DNA from: Hyphomicrobiales bacterium
Lineage (GTDB): Bacteria; Pseudomonadota; Alphaproteobacteria; Rhizobiales; Xanthobacteraceae
Assembly: GCA_017305555.1 (NCBI GenBank)
Contig: JAFKKM010000050.1
Location: forward strand, 1 to 40,041
Length of the DNA stretch: 40,041 nucleotides
Reading direction: 5' to 3'
In this document: piece after piece, positions 31,210 to 39,201 of the stretch
Layout: the number at the start of each line of letters is the position of its first letter
Position numbering within the stretch: the stretch's first letter is position 1
The notes under the pieces: generated by a model
Database searches by the model: none
Seen by the model: the letters and a program-made list of their open reading frames with translations, nothing else
Told to the model about the DNA's origin: nothing
Program-made: the position numbers and the translations under genes

Positions 31210-31435
31210 CGTCAGGAGACTGCGCGCGGGTAATAGAGATTGATTGGCGCGAAGCCAACCAGGCTACGACCTCCGCGAGATCCCAAACCACGCAGCGCGG
31301 CGAGAGAGCGAAGCGTCGAGGAAACTCGCCGCGCATTTCCATCTCGTATATGGTGCTGTCAGCAAGCGGGACCATCTCCCGTAGCTGGTGCCGCCGGATC
31401 GTCCGCTTAATAGATATTTCCGTTGTCGGCGCCAT
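31139..31435 (-). CDS. AlpA-like DNA-binding regulator / putative excisionase
   Basis: Small protein of 98 residues. RTIRRHQLREMVPLADSTIY and EMRGEFPRRFALSPRCVVWD follow the AlpA/phage-excisionase helix-turn-helix pattern (R-x-x-E-V-x-x-x-x-x-x-S-x-x-T-x-Y, then F-P-x-x-x-x-L), with DLAEVVAWLASR closing the domain. AlpA of P4-like elements activates int or guides excision. Start ATG 31435 follows AGGAG; the frame extends upstream another 50 codons with no similarity. The tail (RQRRSRPVRSPGR) is basic and is encoded within the end of int in the opposite sense. Its position beside int fits a directionality role. Confidence 0.82.
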   Translation of the reverse strand: MAPTTEISIKRTIRRHQLREMVPLADSTIYEMEMRGEFPRRFALSPRCVVWDLAEVVAWLASRQSISITRAQSPDVRQRRSRPVRSPGRVQATASKLG

Positions 31436-31594
31436 TCCAAATCTCCTCAAGGGTCCGGCTTGAGGCAATTGAAAGCAATCGTCGTTGAAAGAGGGAAGGC
31501 CCGGAATTCGTCCGTAGGGGCGTAGGGCGCGCGGGGATAAAAATCGGATAGCTGCAGACGACGCAATCCACCTCGTGCATGGCACAAGGTAATA

Positions 31595-32581
31595 CTATTT
31601 CTTCCGATTTTTGAGCGGTGTGACGACGGTCGTTGGGGGAGGCTTTGGAATTACGCTGCGCGCACGCGGTCGCGTCAAGCCCAGCCTCTTGTGTATCTGG
31701 CGTTGCGACTCAGCTTCGCCATGCAGCCAGTTGCGGAAGGCCAATAGCGCCGGGTCCTTCTCGCGTATCGGCCTGTAGGCCAGATACCAGCCTTCGTATT
31801 TCTGATCAACGATTGGAAATGGGGTGACCAGACGGCCCGCTGCCAGCGCGTCACTGACATAGGGGAGTTGCGCCACAGCGACTCCTACTCCATCGAGGAC
31901 GGCCTGAATTGCCATCACAGAACTCTCGAACGATACCTCATTAGCTGGCTGTATCGGCGCGCTCAGGCCTGCCGCTTCGAACCACCAGGTCCATTGCTCG
32001 CGCAGGTGGGAGACGACGATCAGGGTTGCCGTGTGGAGATCGCGGGGGTGCAGCAAGCTTGCTGCTATTGCTGGCGTGCAGACTGGCACCAGCGTTGATG
32101 GGAATAGCTCTTCGGCAATATAGCCAGGCCAACTGCCCGCGCCGCGACGTACAGTACATGTCCAATCGTCACGCAGCGGAAGCATTGCACCGCCCGTAGC
32201 GACGCGTACCTCGATGTTGGGATGGTTGCGATTGAAGCTCGTCAAGCGCGGAATTAGCCAATGTAAAGCGAGTGTCGGCGCGACCCCGACGGTGAGCACC
32301 GGGCCGGCCTGCATCGAGCCCACTTGCTCAGAGAGCCGGGCGATCGCATCGAAGGCCTCGGTCAGGCCGGGCTGGAACGCCCGGCCCTGATCGGTGAGCT
32401 CGAGCCTATTGGCATGACGGCGGAAGAGCGCGAACCCGAGGTGTTTTTCCAAGAGCCGCACCATGTGGCTTACCGCCGTTTGAGTGACATTCAACTCCTC
32501 CGCTGCTGCCTTGAAGCTGCCATGCCGTCCAGCCGCTTCGAAGGCTCGCAATCCGTTCAAGGAGGGCATCTGGCGAGTCAT
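31595..32581 (-). CDS. LysR-family regulator, GcvA-like
   Basis: Transcription factor of 328 residues. The N-terminal winged helix (LNGLRAFEAAGRHGSFKAAA, ELNVTQTAVSHMVRLLEKHL) closely follows the GcvA/AmpR-type pattern, and the effector domain begins with LTVGVAPTLALHWLIPRL and continues with the type 2 periplasmic-binding fold. The C-terminus has an extra basic tail (RPRARSVIPKPPPTTVVTPL). It is divergent from the small Trp/His-rich protein gene, with an 84- to 96-bp gap holding a 25-bp dyad, so it likely controls itself and the efflux operon in response to an unknown ligand. The 159-bp stretch between it and the AlpA-like gene shows no gene. Confidence 0.92.
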   Translation of the reverse strand: MTRQMPSLNGLRAFEAAGRHGSFKAAAEELNVTQTAVSHMVRLLEKHLGFALFRRHANRLELTDQGRAFQPGLTEAFDAIARLSEQVGSMQAGPVLTVGVAPTLALHWLIPRLTSFNRNHPNIEVRVATGGAMLPLRDDWTCTVRRGAGSWPGYIAEELFPSTLVPVCTPAIAASLLHPRDLHTATLIVVSHLREQWTWWFEAAGLSAPIQPANEVSFESSVMAIQAVLDGVGVAVAQLPYVSDALAAGRLVTPFPIVDQKYEGWYLAYRPIREKDPALLAFRNWLHGEAESQRQIHKRLGLTRPRARSVIPKPPPTTVVTPLKNRKK

Positions 32582-32615
32582 TAATACCCCAAATTTAAGT
32601 TGGGCTAACCGCGAG

Positions 32616-32640
32616 AAATTTGCGTTTGCTACGCAAGTTT
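32616..32640. promoter_or_regulatory. Candidate LysR operator between lysR and the efflux operon
   Basis: AAATTTGCGT (32616-32625) and ACGCAAGTTT (32631-32640) are inverted with nine of ten pairs matching around a 5-base spacer. The inner perfect part is TTGCGT-TTGCT-ACGCAA. It lies in the short divergent gap between the LysR gene and the small-protein gene, which is the usual place for a LysR recognition site. Binding is inferred from location and symmetry. Confidence 0.6.
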
Positions 32641-32677
32641 ATCCGCGACATCCTATTCGACAAGGATGAGAATTTCT

Positions 32678-32932
32678 ATGCGTAAGATTGCTCTGGGCAT
32701 CACAGCCACCGTCGCCTTGCTAGTAGCCGCTGTCTTGCTCGCGGTCGTTACGGGATGGGTGCCGCGAGGGCCAATGAACCACGGGTGGGACTGGCCTTGG
32801 CATGATTGGTGGCACTCTCGGCTGGAGCACAGTCGGCTTCACCAGTACGGCCCGACGATGAGCCAAACCCAAATGCTGGGATGGTCGGACGGTCAGATAG
32901 TTATGGACACCACCAAGATACGTTCCGCGTGA
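32678..32932 (+). CDS. Small Trp/His-rich membrane-anchored protein, unknown function
   Basis: Protein of 84 residues that I do not recognise. An N-terminal hydrophobic stretch (IALGITATVALLVAAVLLAV) serves as signal anchor or signal peptide. The outside part contains GWDWPWHDWWHSRLEHSRLH, with six Trp and five His in about 30 residues, an arrangement that could bind metal or a hydrophobic ligand. The rest (MSQTQMLGWSDGQIVMD) is polar. AAGGATGAG lies upstream of ATG 32678; another ATG at 32666 sits inside that site and adds four residues. It is the first gene of the unit divergent from LysR, 93 bp before the cupin gene. The region is more A/T-rich than the chromosomal genes, fitting mobile DNA. 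Confidence 0.65.
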   Translation: MRKIALGITATVALLVAAVLLAVVTGWVPRGPMNHGWDWPWHDWWHSRLEHSRLHQYGPTMSQTQMLGWSDGQIVMDTTKIRSA

Positions 32933-33025
32933 CTACTCGCAGTTCGGCCAACCATCAGTGCAACGATCAACGATAAGCCTACTCAATACAGTGCTTCACC
33001 GAGTCAGAGTCCGGGAAAACGTCAA

Positions 33026-33457
33026 ATGATGAAGATATCGAATCTCATAACGACCAGCGCCGCGGCGATAGGAGTCCTGTGCATGCTTCAGGCAGGTCCG
33101 GCTGTAAGCCAAGAAAAGCATGGCGTGATACCGCATGCTCCGCTGCTGAAGACCGTATTACCCGGCACAAAAAATTTGGAGGTCGCAGTCTACGAGACGG
33201 AATACGCTCCGGGTGGGATCAACCCGCGACATCTCCATCCGGCTGCGATCACATTCTATGTCGTGTCAGGGACAGGTGTTTGGCAGGAAGATGGGAAGCC
33301 GCCGGTAACGCTGCATGCCGGTGAGAGTTTGTTTGTTCCCGCGGGCACGATCCATTCCCACTGGAATCCAAGCACCACGGATCATCTTCGCTTCCTGGAG
33401 TTCATCGTAGCTGAGAAGGGCAAGGGGCGTTCTATTCCGGAACCGATAAAGAAGTGA
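33026..33457 (+). CDS. Secreted cupin-domain protein
   Basis: Protein of 143 residues with a signal peptide (hydrophobic core about 8-22, AGPAVSQ before a likely cleavage near residue 28), so periplasmic. The cupin barrel is clear: GGINPRHLHPAAITFYVVSG is motif 1 and PAGTIHSHWN is motif 2. His69, His71 and His110 are kept, but the usual motif 1 glutamate is Thr76, so any metal site would be altered. Such cupins may bind or modify small ligands; activity is unknown. The start is ATG 33026 (a second ATG follows at once). Its TGA overlaps the GTG of the next gene, coupling it to the efflux adaptor. Confidence 0.85.
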   Translation: MMKISNLITTSAAAIGVLCMLQAGPAVSQEKHGVIPHAPLLKTVLPGTKNLEVAVYETEYAPGGINPRHLHPAAITFYVVSGTGVWQEDGKPPVTLHAGESLFVPAGTIHSHWNPSTTDHLRFLEFIVAEKGKGRSIPEPIKK

Positions 33458-34707
33458 GGTTCCCGGAGAGATTGACCGATCAAAAAGATCACGATTCGCT
33501 AGAACCTGCACAATCTAACGAAGCATCGGTAAACGAGACTGAGCACAACGCAGTCAGGCGCCGGCGTGCTATTTTTCTGATTTTTGCGAGTGTTGCACTT
33601 ATTTTAGTTGGCATTGCGACCCACTGGCTTTTGTCGGCGCGAACCAAGACTCCGCCGACCACACGCCCATCTGTACCGGTAAGCATTTCCGTCGCAACTC
33701 GACAGAACATACCCGTCGATCTGACCGGTCTTGGCGCCGTGCAGGCCTCATTGACTGTCGGTATTCGTCCCCAGGTCGATGGCACACTGCAGGACGTGCT
33801 GTTCACCGAAGGGCAGGATGTAAAGAAGGGCGACGTGCTGGCCAAGATAGATCCGCGCTTGTTCAAGGCTGCGCTTGACCAGGCCCGGGGAAAAAAAGCC
33901 CAGGATGCTGCGTTGCTCGTTTCCGCCGAGAAAGATCTTACGCGGTACAAGACGTTGGCGCTGAGTGATTCCATAGCGCGGCAGACCGTCGATCACCAGC
34001 AGGCAACGGTCGATCAACTGAAGGCGTCCATTGCGGCCGATGAAGCTGCGATCGACACCGCACAGACACAACTCGATTACACTTCGATCAGGGCGCCAAG
34101 CGACGGACGAATTGGCATTCGCTCGATCGATCCCGGGAACGTGGTGCATGTGTCCGACGCACAACCGATCGTCATCCTGATGCGGATCCGCCCGTCCGCT
34201 GTGCTGTTCACACTGCCGGCGCGGTTTCTCGATGATGTGCGCAGCGCCTTAGCCCATGGTCCCGTCGTGGTGACGGCTTTCGACCAAAACAACCGCCGCG
34301 CACTGAGCGCGGGGAAACTCCTCCTCGTCGATGATGCAATCGATCCCGCTACCGACACCATGCGTCTGAAGGCCATCTTCCCTAATGACGACGAAAGGCT
34401 GTGGCCGGGCGAATTTGTTAATGCACGCTTGTCACTCAAGACGCTCAGCGATGCTCTCGTCATTCCATCGAGCGCGGTCCAACGGGGTCCGCAGGGCTTG
34501 TTCGTGTGGGTCGTGACGTCGAAAGACACGGCTGAACCCCGGCCGATCGAGGTCGGGCCGACGACTGGCGATCTGACAGTGGTCACTTCGGGCGTTAGCG
34601 ACGGCGAACGCGTCGTGACGGACGGACAATTCAAGCTGAAGCGCGATGCTAGGGTACAGGTAAGGAGCACGTCACCCCGGTCACCAACGTCCGAGGGTGC
34701 GAGGTGA
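33454..34707 (+). CDS. RND efflux periplasmic adaptor (MdtA-like membrane fusion protein)
   Basis: Adaptor protein of 417 residues linking an RND pump to an outer-membrane channel. A cytoplasmic N-terminus of 38 residues (unusually long, acidic, then RRRR) precedes a single membrane helix at about 39-60, with no lipoprotein cysteine. The lipoyl/biotinyl half-motifs are GIRPQVDGTLQDVLFTEGQD, KKGDVLAKIDPRLF and TQLDYTSIRAPSDGRIGIR, separated by an alpha-hairpin (about 137-195), followed by beta-barrel and membrane-proximal domains. The start codon GTG 33454 overlaps the cupin TGA by the GTGA pattern, and the stop overlaps the pump GTG in the same way. The family of its partner is MdtB-like, so MdtA is the closest named relative. 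Confidence 0.92.
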   Translation: MRFPERLTDQKDHDSLEPAQSNEASVNETEHNAVRRRRAIFLIFASVALILVGIATHWLLSARTKTPPTTRPSVPVSISVATRQNIPVDLTGLGAVQASLTVGIRPQVDGTLQDVLFTEGQDVKKGDVLAKIDPRLFKAALDQARGKKAQDAALLVSAEKDLTRYKTLALSDSIARQTVDHQQATVDQLKASIAADEAAIDTAQTQLDYTSIRAPSDGRIGIRSIDPGNVVHVSDAQPIVILMRIRPSAVLFTLPARFLDDVRSALAHGPVVVTAFDQNNRRALSAGKLLLVDDAIDPATDTMRLKAIFPNDDERLWPGEFVNARLSLKTLSDALVIPSSAVQRGPQGLFVWVVTSKDTAEPRPIEVGPTTGDLTVVTSGVSDGERVVTDGQFKLKRDARVQVRSTSPRSPTSEGAR

Positions 34708-37700
34708 ATCTCTCCGCGCCATTCATCGCACGTCCGGTCGCAACGGCACTGCTGATGGCGGCTTTGGCACTCCTGGGCATTGCCGCGTTTCCGCTCCTGC
34801 CAGTCGCCCCTCTGCCGCAGGTCGACTTCCCGACCGTTCAAGTCACCGCAACGCTTGCCGGAGCGAGCGCCGACACGATGGCTTCATCGGTCGCGGCGCC
34901 GCTCGAGCGCCAGCTCGGGCAGATCGCGGGCGTTACCCAGATGACGTCGCTCAGCGCGCTGGGCGCGACGTCTATCACGATCCAGTTCGATCTTGATCGC
35001 AACATCGACTCGGCGGCGCAGGACGTGCAGGCGGCGATTAACGCCGCAAGCAACACGTTGCCGCGATCGATGACGACGCCGCCGACCTACAAGAAACTGA
35101 ACCCGGCCGACGCCCCCATCCTCGTCCTCTCGGCGAGCTCCGATACCATCCCACTCACCAGCGTCAACGAATATGCCGACAATTACCTCGCCCAAAAGAT
35201 CTCGCAAGTACCGGGTGTCGCCCAGGTGTCGCTCGGCGGTGAGCAGAAGCCGGCGATCCGTGTTCAAGTCGATCCGGCAAAGCTCGCCTCGCGCGGGTTG
35301 ACCCTCGAGGACATACGGCCCGTCCTCGCCAACGCCACGACCGATGCCGCCAAAGGCACGCTCGATACGGGCAAAATGAGCTTCACGATCGCAGCCAACG
35401 ACCAGATCACCGAGGCAAAACAATTCGATGACGTCGTGCTCGCCTACCGCAATGGAGCCCCTGTCAGGGTGCGCGACGTCGGCGAGGCGGTCTCCGCGGC
35501 GTCCGATCGAACAGCGGCCGCCTATGACAACAATAAACCCGCGATCCTTCTTACGGTCTATAAGCAGCCCGGCGCCAATGTCATCGACACCGTAGACCGG
35601 ATCAAGGCCCAACTGCCGCGTCTCGCGGCTGGTATTCCGCCAGCGATCACAATCCATACTGTTCTCGACCGAACAACCACCATCCGCGCTTCGGTGCGCG
35701 ATGTCGAGTTTACGCTTGGCCTGACTGTCGGCCTTGTCGTGATGGTGGTTCTGCTATTCCTACGCAATTTGTGGGCGACGCTGATTCCGGGCGTCACGAT
35801 CATACTCGCGCTGCTCGGATCGTTCGCGGCCATGTATGTGCTCAACTTCAGTCTCGACAATTTATCATTGATGGCGCTGACCATAGCCGTCGGCTTCGTG
35901 GTCGACGATGCGATCGTCGTCGTCGAGAACATCTATCGTCATATCGAAAGCGGCGTGCCGCCCTTTGAAGCCGCGCTTAACGGCTCGCGAGAGATCGCCT
36001 TTACCGTGCTTTCGATCAGCGTGTCGCTGATCGCCGTTTTCATCCCGCTCTTGCTTATGGGTGGGATTGTAGGCCGATTGTTTCGAGAGTTCGCTCTAAC
36101 CGTGACCGCGGCGATTGCGGTATCAGCTTTGGTATCGCTCACGCTCGCCCCGATGCTGTGCTCGCGCTTCATGCGGCGGGAAGCATCAGAGGATCATGGC
36201 CGCCTCTATCGCGCCCTCGAAACTTGCTTCGACAGGATGCAGTCCGGCTATCGGCACACGCTCGACATCGTGCTGCGCCATCAGGCGATCACCCTCTGCG
36301 TGTTCTTCGCTACGGTTGTGTTGGCCATCGTCATGGCCATCCAGATTCCCAAGGGCTTTTTTCCGATTCAGGACACCGGCCTGATCGGCGGCCTGGCGGA
36401 GGCGGCGCAGGAGGTCTCGCCCGAAGAGATGAAGCGTCTCGAACGCGTCGTCGGAGAGGTTGTCCTCAAGGATCCCGGCGTTGAGGGAATTGCCTCATGG
36501 ACAGGTAGCACCGGCGGGAACGGCTTCGCACAGACCACGAACACTGCTCGGTTTTATATCGTTCTCAAGCCGCGCGACGAGCGCACGCTCACGGCTTCCC
36601 AGATTATCGACCGGTTGAGGCCGAAGATCGCAAAGGTCCAGGGCGTCAATCTTTCTTTGTCGGCAACTCAGGACATCACCGTAGGCGGCCGATCTTCGCG
36701 CGGCAGTTTTCAATATACGTTGCAGAGTGCCGAAGTGGGCGAGCTGACCACATGGTCACAGAAGATGCTTCAGAAAATGCGCACGCTGCCCCAGCTCGCG
36801 GACGTAGCCACAGACCTTCTCGCCGACGCGCCGCTGCTCACGGTCGACATCAACCGGGACCAAGCTTCACGCTTTGGCATTTCGCCGCAGACGATCGACG
36901 ACACGCTAAACGATGCCTACGGCCAGCGGCAGATCACGCAGTACTTCACCCAGCTCAATACATACCCGATCGTTCTTGAAATCACCCCGGCACTGCAGCG
37001 CACGCTTGCATCACTCGACCGCATCTATGTGAAATCGCCGCTGACAGGCGCTGCGGTGCCGCTTTCCGCGCTCGTGAGAGTTGATTCGGCCAAGGTCGGG
37101 TCGCTGTCGGTGACACATCAGGGTCAGTTTCCCGCGGTTACCCTGTCGTTCAATCTCCGTCCAGGCGTCGCGCTTGGCCAGGCTGTCAACGCAATCAGCC
37201 AAGCGGCGCAGGAGATCAACATGCCCGGCACAGTGACTGGTGCATTCCAGGGCAATGCGCAAGCGTTCCAGACATCGTTGTCGAGTATGCCTGTGCTGAT
37301 CATCGCGGCGCTCGTAGTCGTCTATATCATCCTCGGTGTGCTGTATGAGAGTTTCATTCATCCGCTGACGATTCTTTCGACATTACCATCGGCCGGTGTT
37401 GGTGCGTTACTTGCGTTGTGGATGGGGCACATAGATCTGTCGGTGATAGGCATCATCGCAATCATCCTGTTGATCGGAATCGTCAAGAAGAACGGCATCA
37501 TGCTGGTCGACTTTGCCATTGTTGCCGAGCGTGACCGTCACCTTCCACCGGTTCAGGCCATTCGCGAGGCGTGCCTCTTGCGCTTCCGCCCCATCCTGAT
37601 GACGACGGGGGCGGCTTTGCTTGCCGGAGTTCCGCTCGCGCTCGGCAATGGCACGGGCTCGGAATTACGTCAGCCGCTCGGCTACGCGATGATTGGGGGG

Positions 37701-37841
37701 CTGGCACTCAGTCAGTTGCTCACACTCTATACGACGCCGGTAATCTATCTGTATCTCGATAGATTCCAAATCTGGCTAAGGCAAAAGCAACCAACCAAAG
37801 TCGATGGATCTGAAAATATATTGGCCGCGAAGAGGAAGTGA
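34704..37841 (+). CDS. RND multidrug efflux permease (MdtB/MdtC-like, HAE1 family)
   Basis: Inner-membrane proton/drug antiporter of 1045 residues with 12 predicted helices and two large periplasmic loops. The N-terminus FIARPVATALLMAALALLGI, then the NPADAPILVL and GANVIDTVDRIKAQLP blocks are those of MdtB/MdtC. The proton-relay residues are Asp401-Asp402 in GFVVDDAIVVVENIYRH and Lys929 in IVKKNGIMLVDF, matching D407, D408 and K940 of AcrB. It starts at GTG 34704 overlapping the adaptor stop. No outer-membrane channel gene follows; the pump must use one elsewhere. MdtABC has two different pump proteins, while here there is one, so the trimer is probably homomeric. Substrates cannot be read from sequence; bile salts, novobiocin or similar are known for relatives. 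Confidence 0.94.
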   Translation: MNLSAPFIARPVATALLMAALALLGIAAFPLLPVAPLPQVDFPTVQVTATLAGASADTMASSVAAPLERQLGQIAGVTQMTSLSALGATSITIQFDLDRNIDSAAQDVQAAINAASNTLPRSMTTPPTYKKLNPADAPILVLSASSDTIPLTSVNEYADNYLAQKISQVPGVAQVSLGGEQKPAIRVQVDPAKLASRGLTLEDIRPVLANATTDAAKGTLDTGKMSFTIAANDQITEAKQFDDVVLAYRNGAPVRVRDVGEAVSAASDRTAAAYDNNKPAILLTVYKQPGANVIDTVDRIKAQLPRLAAGIPPAITIHTVLDRTTTIRASVRDVEFTLGLTVGLVVMVVLLFLRNLWATLIPGVTIILALLGSFAAMYVLNFSLDNLSLMALTIAVGFVVDDAIVVVENIYRHIESGVPPFEAALNGSREIAFTVLSISVSLIAVFIPLLLMGGIVGRLFREFALTVTAAIAVSALVSLTLAPMLCSRFMRREASEDHGRLYRALETCFDRMQSGYRHTLDIVLRHQAITLCVFFATVVLAIVMAIQIPKGFFPIQDTGLIGGLAEAAQEVSPEEMKRLERVVGEVVLKDPGVEGIASWTGSTGGNGFAQTTNTARFYIVLKPRDERTLTASQIIDRLRPKIAKVQGVNLSLSATQDITVGGRSSRGSFQYTLQSAEVGELTTWSQKMLQKMRTLPQLADVATDLLADAPLLTVDINRDQASRFGISPQTIDDTLNDAYGQRQITQYFTQLNTYPIVLEITPALQRTLASLDRIYVKSPLTGAAVPLSALVRVDSAKVGSLSVTHQGQFPAVTLSFNLRPGVALGQAVNAISQAAQEINMPGTVTGAFQGNAQAFQTSLSSMPVLIIAALVVVYIILGVLYESFIHPLTILSTLPSAGVGALLALWMGHIDLSVIGIIAIILLIGIVKKNGIMLVDFAIVAERDRHLPPVQAIREACLLRFRPILMTTGAALLAGVPLALGNGTGSELRQPLGYAMIGGLALSQLLTLYTTPVIYLYLDRFQIWLRQKQPTKVDGSENILAAKRK

Positions 37842-38088
37842 GAGCATCGCCTGCTGGCGGCATAGTCATGAATGGAGTCAATTGTGACGAGCGTATGTAT
37901 GCCGTTCGTGGGGCGGTCCGATGACCTCGCAACAATCTGCTGTCGCATCGCGCCATTTATCCTGCCGCGGTATCTTACGCGAAACGTCATAGTGTCCAGT
38001 GTGTGCCTGAGACGATCGACTAATAAAGGATTTGAGGGGCGACTCGAAATCTTGATCTCCATGTCCGAGTACGCCTGGCGTGGCGGCA
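37842..38088. other. Intergenic stretch between the pump gene and the second LysR gene
   Basis: This 247-bp gap has short open frames on both strands, none with a ribosome site or similarity I can see. It presumably holds the promoter of the following LysR gene. I find no strong terminator, dyad or attachment-like repeat. Confidence 0.5.
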
Positions 38089-38991
38089 ATGGAAATCCGT
38101 GACCTTAGATATCTGACGGCATCAGCGGACGCAGGAACCTTCGCCCGCGCCGCCAAAGCGCTTGGATTGAACTCATCCACCATCAGTCGCCGGATCGGAC
38201 GTGTGGAGGAAGAGCTCGGCTTAACGCTCTTTGAGCGAGGCCGTTTCGGAATACGTCTCACGACGGGCGGCCAGGCGGTGCTGATGTTTGTCCGGCGCGC
38301 ACTCGCCGATATCGATGCCGTCATGACGTCGGGACACCAGAACGGTACGGGAAAGGTCGGGAAGGTTCGGCTTGGCGTGCGTATGCCGCCTATTGGCGAG
38401 CCCATGCGGACTTTGCTTTCAAGGTGGCGGGAGATGCACCCCGATGTGCTTCTAACGATATTCGAGATGAACGAGCGTGACATCCAAGTCGCGCTGGCGG
38501 ATCGTCGGCTCGATGCCGCCCTGATGACCAGCCATACCCTATGGCCACATGCAACGTCCGAGCCCCTTTACCGCGAACGCATAGTCGCGGCGCTGCCGCA
38601 GGGGCACCCTCTTTCCGGGCGCAGGGCGGTCGACTGGGATGTGTTACGTGACGAAATATTCCTGGTTCAAGGATGGGATGAAAGTCAGTCTGCCCGGGAG
38701 TTCTATGCCGCATTCCTCGGAAGCGGCGTTAAGTTTCACATGCATGCGGCGAGCAAGCAAAGCGTGTTCGCGCTCGTAGGCGCGGGTTTGGGAGTTACCC
38801 TAGCGACGGTGAGCCAGTCTGAAGTCGTATTTCCGGGAGTCGTTTACCGGCCAATCGATGAGGAAGATGCCTGGCTTCAGGTTGAACTCGCCTGGATTCC
38901 AGATGCGGAAGACGCTGTCCTCGGCCGCTTCCTCTCCTTTATGCGCGATGAATCGCGCTCACGGCACCTTCTGCGACAAGCTTCTTCGTAA
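38089..38991 (+). CDS. LysR-family regulator beside the conjugation genes
   Basis: Transcription factor of 300 residues. The winged helix is MEIRDLRYLTASADAGTFAR to HLN-type ALGLNSSTISRRIGRVEEEL, typical of LysR, and the effector domain starts at GKVRLGVRMPPIGEPMRTLL. It is not close to the first LysR protein of the element. Start ATG 38089 gives the standard N-terminus; a GTG three codons upstream is also possible. The 3' end overlaps the convergent DUF2274 gene by 33 bp, and the trb operon runs toward it. Regulators of this class next to trbI occur on related conjugative elements, so a role in transfer control is plausible, but not shown by the sequence. Confidence 0.88.
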   Translation: MEIRDLRYLTASADAGTFARAAKALGLNSSTISRRIGRVEEELGLTLFERGRFGIRLTTGGQAVLMFVRRALADIDAVMTSGHQNGTGKVGKVRLGVRMPPIGEPMRTLLSRWREMHPDVLLTIFEMNERDIQVALADRRLDAALMTSHTLWPHATSEPLYRERIVAALPQGHPLSGRRAVDWDVLRDEIFLVQGWDESQSAREFYAAFLGSGVKFHMHAASKQSVFALVGAGLGVTLATVSQSEVVFPGVVYRPIDEEDAWLQVELAWIPDAEDAVLGRFLSFMRDESRSRHLLRQASS

Positions 38992-39192
38992 TTTCGCGAA
39001 AACTCGGTCCGTTGCCATGAATCGCGCCAACATCGGAGCTACGAGCTTCTCGGGTTCGATTGCAGCATGATCGGTTTCACGCACAAGCACTGCTCCGTAG
39101 GCAAGGAGATCGCGGTGCACTGACGCGGGCAACTCGACTGTGAGTTTGACTGGCTTGATCTCTTCGATTGCAGCGAGCTTGAGCTTTGCCAT
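38959..39192 (-). CDS. DUF2274 family small protein
   Basis: Protein of 77 residues, soluble, MAKLKLAAIEEIKPVKLTVE followed by LPASVHRDLLAYGAVLVRET and ending in FAKLRRSLSQKVP. The strand-helix-helix pattern (KLTVELPASVHRDLLAYGAV) resembles a ribbon-helix-helix DNA-binding fold. I recognise it as the DUF2274 type that habitually follows trbI on alphaproteobacterial conjugative elements. It lies 9 bp after the trbI stop in the same direction, so it is the last gene of that operon. The start ATG 39192 directly precedes the conserved start; GAGCTT does not supply a clear ribosome site, so translation may be coupled. Role unknown, possibly a DNA-binding regulator of the operon. Confidence 0.8.
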   Translation of the reverse strand: MAKLKLAAIEEIKPVKLTVELPASVHRDLLAYGAVLVRETDHAAIEPEKLVAPMLARFMATDRVFAKLRRSLSQKVP

Positions 39193-39201
39193 GTTGTTTC
39201 T

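Noticed and set aside
37745-38102. Short open frames on both strands between the pump and LysR genes
   Set aside because: None has a ribosome site or similarity; both overlap known genes or each other.
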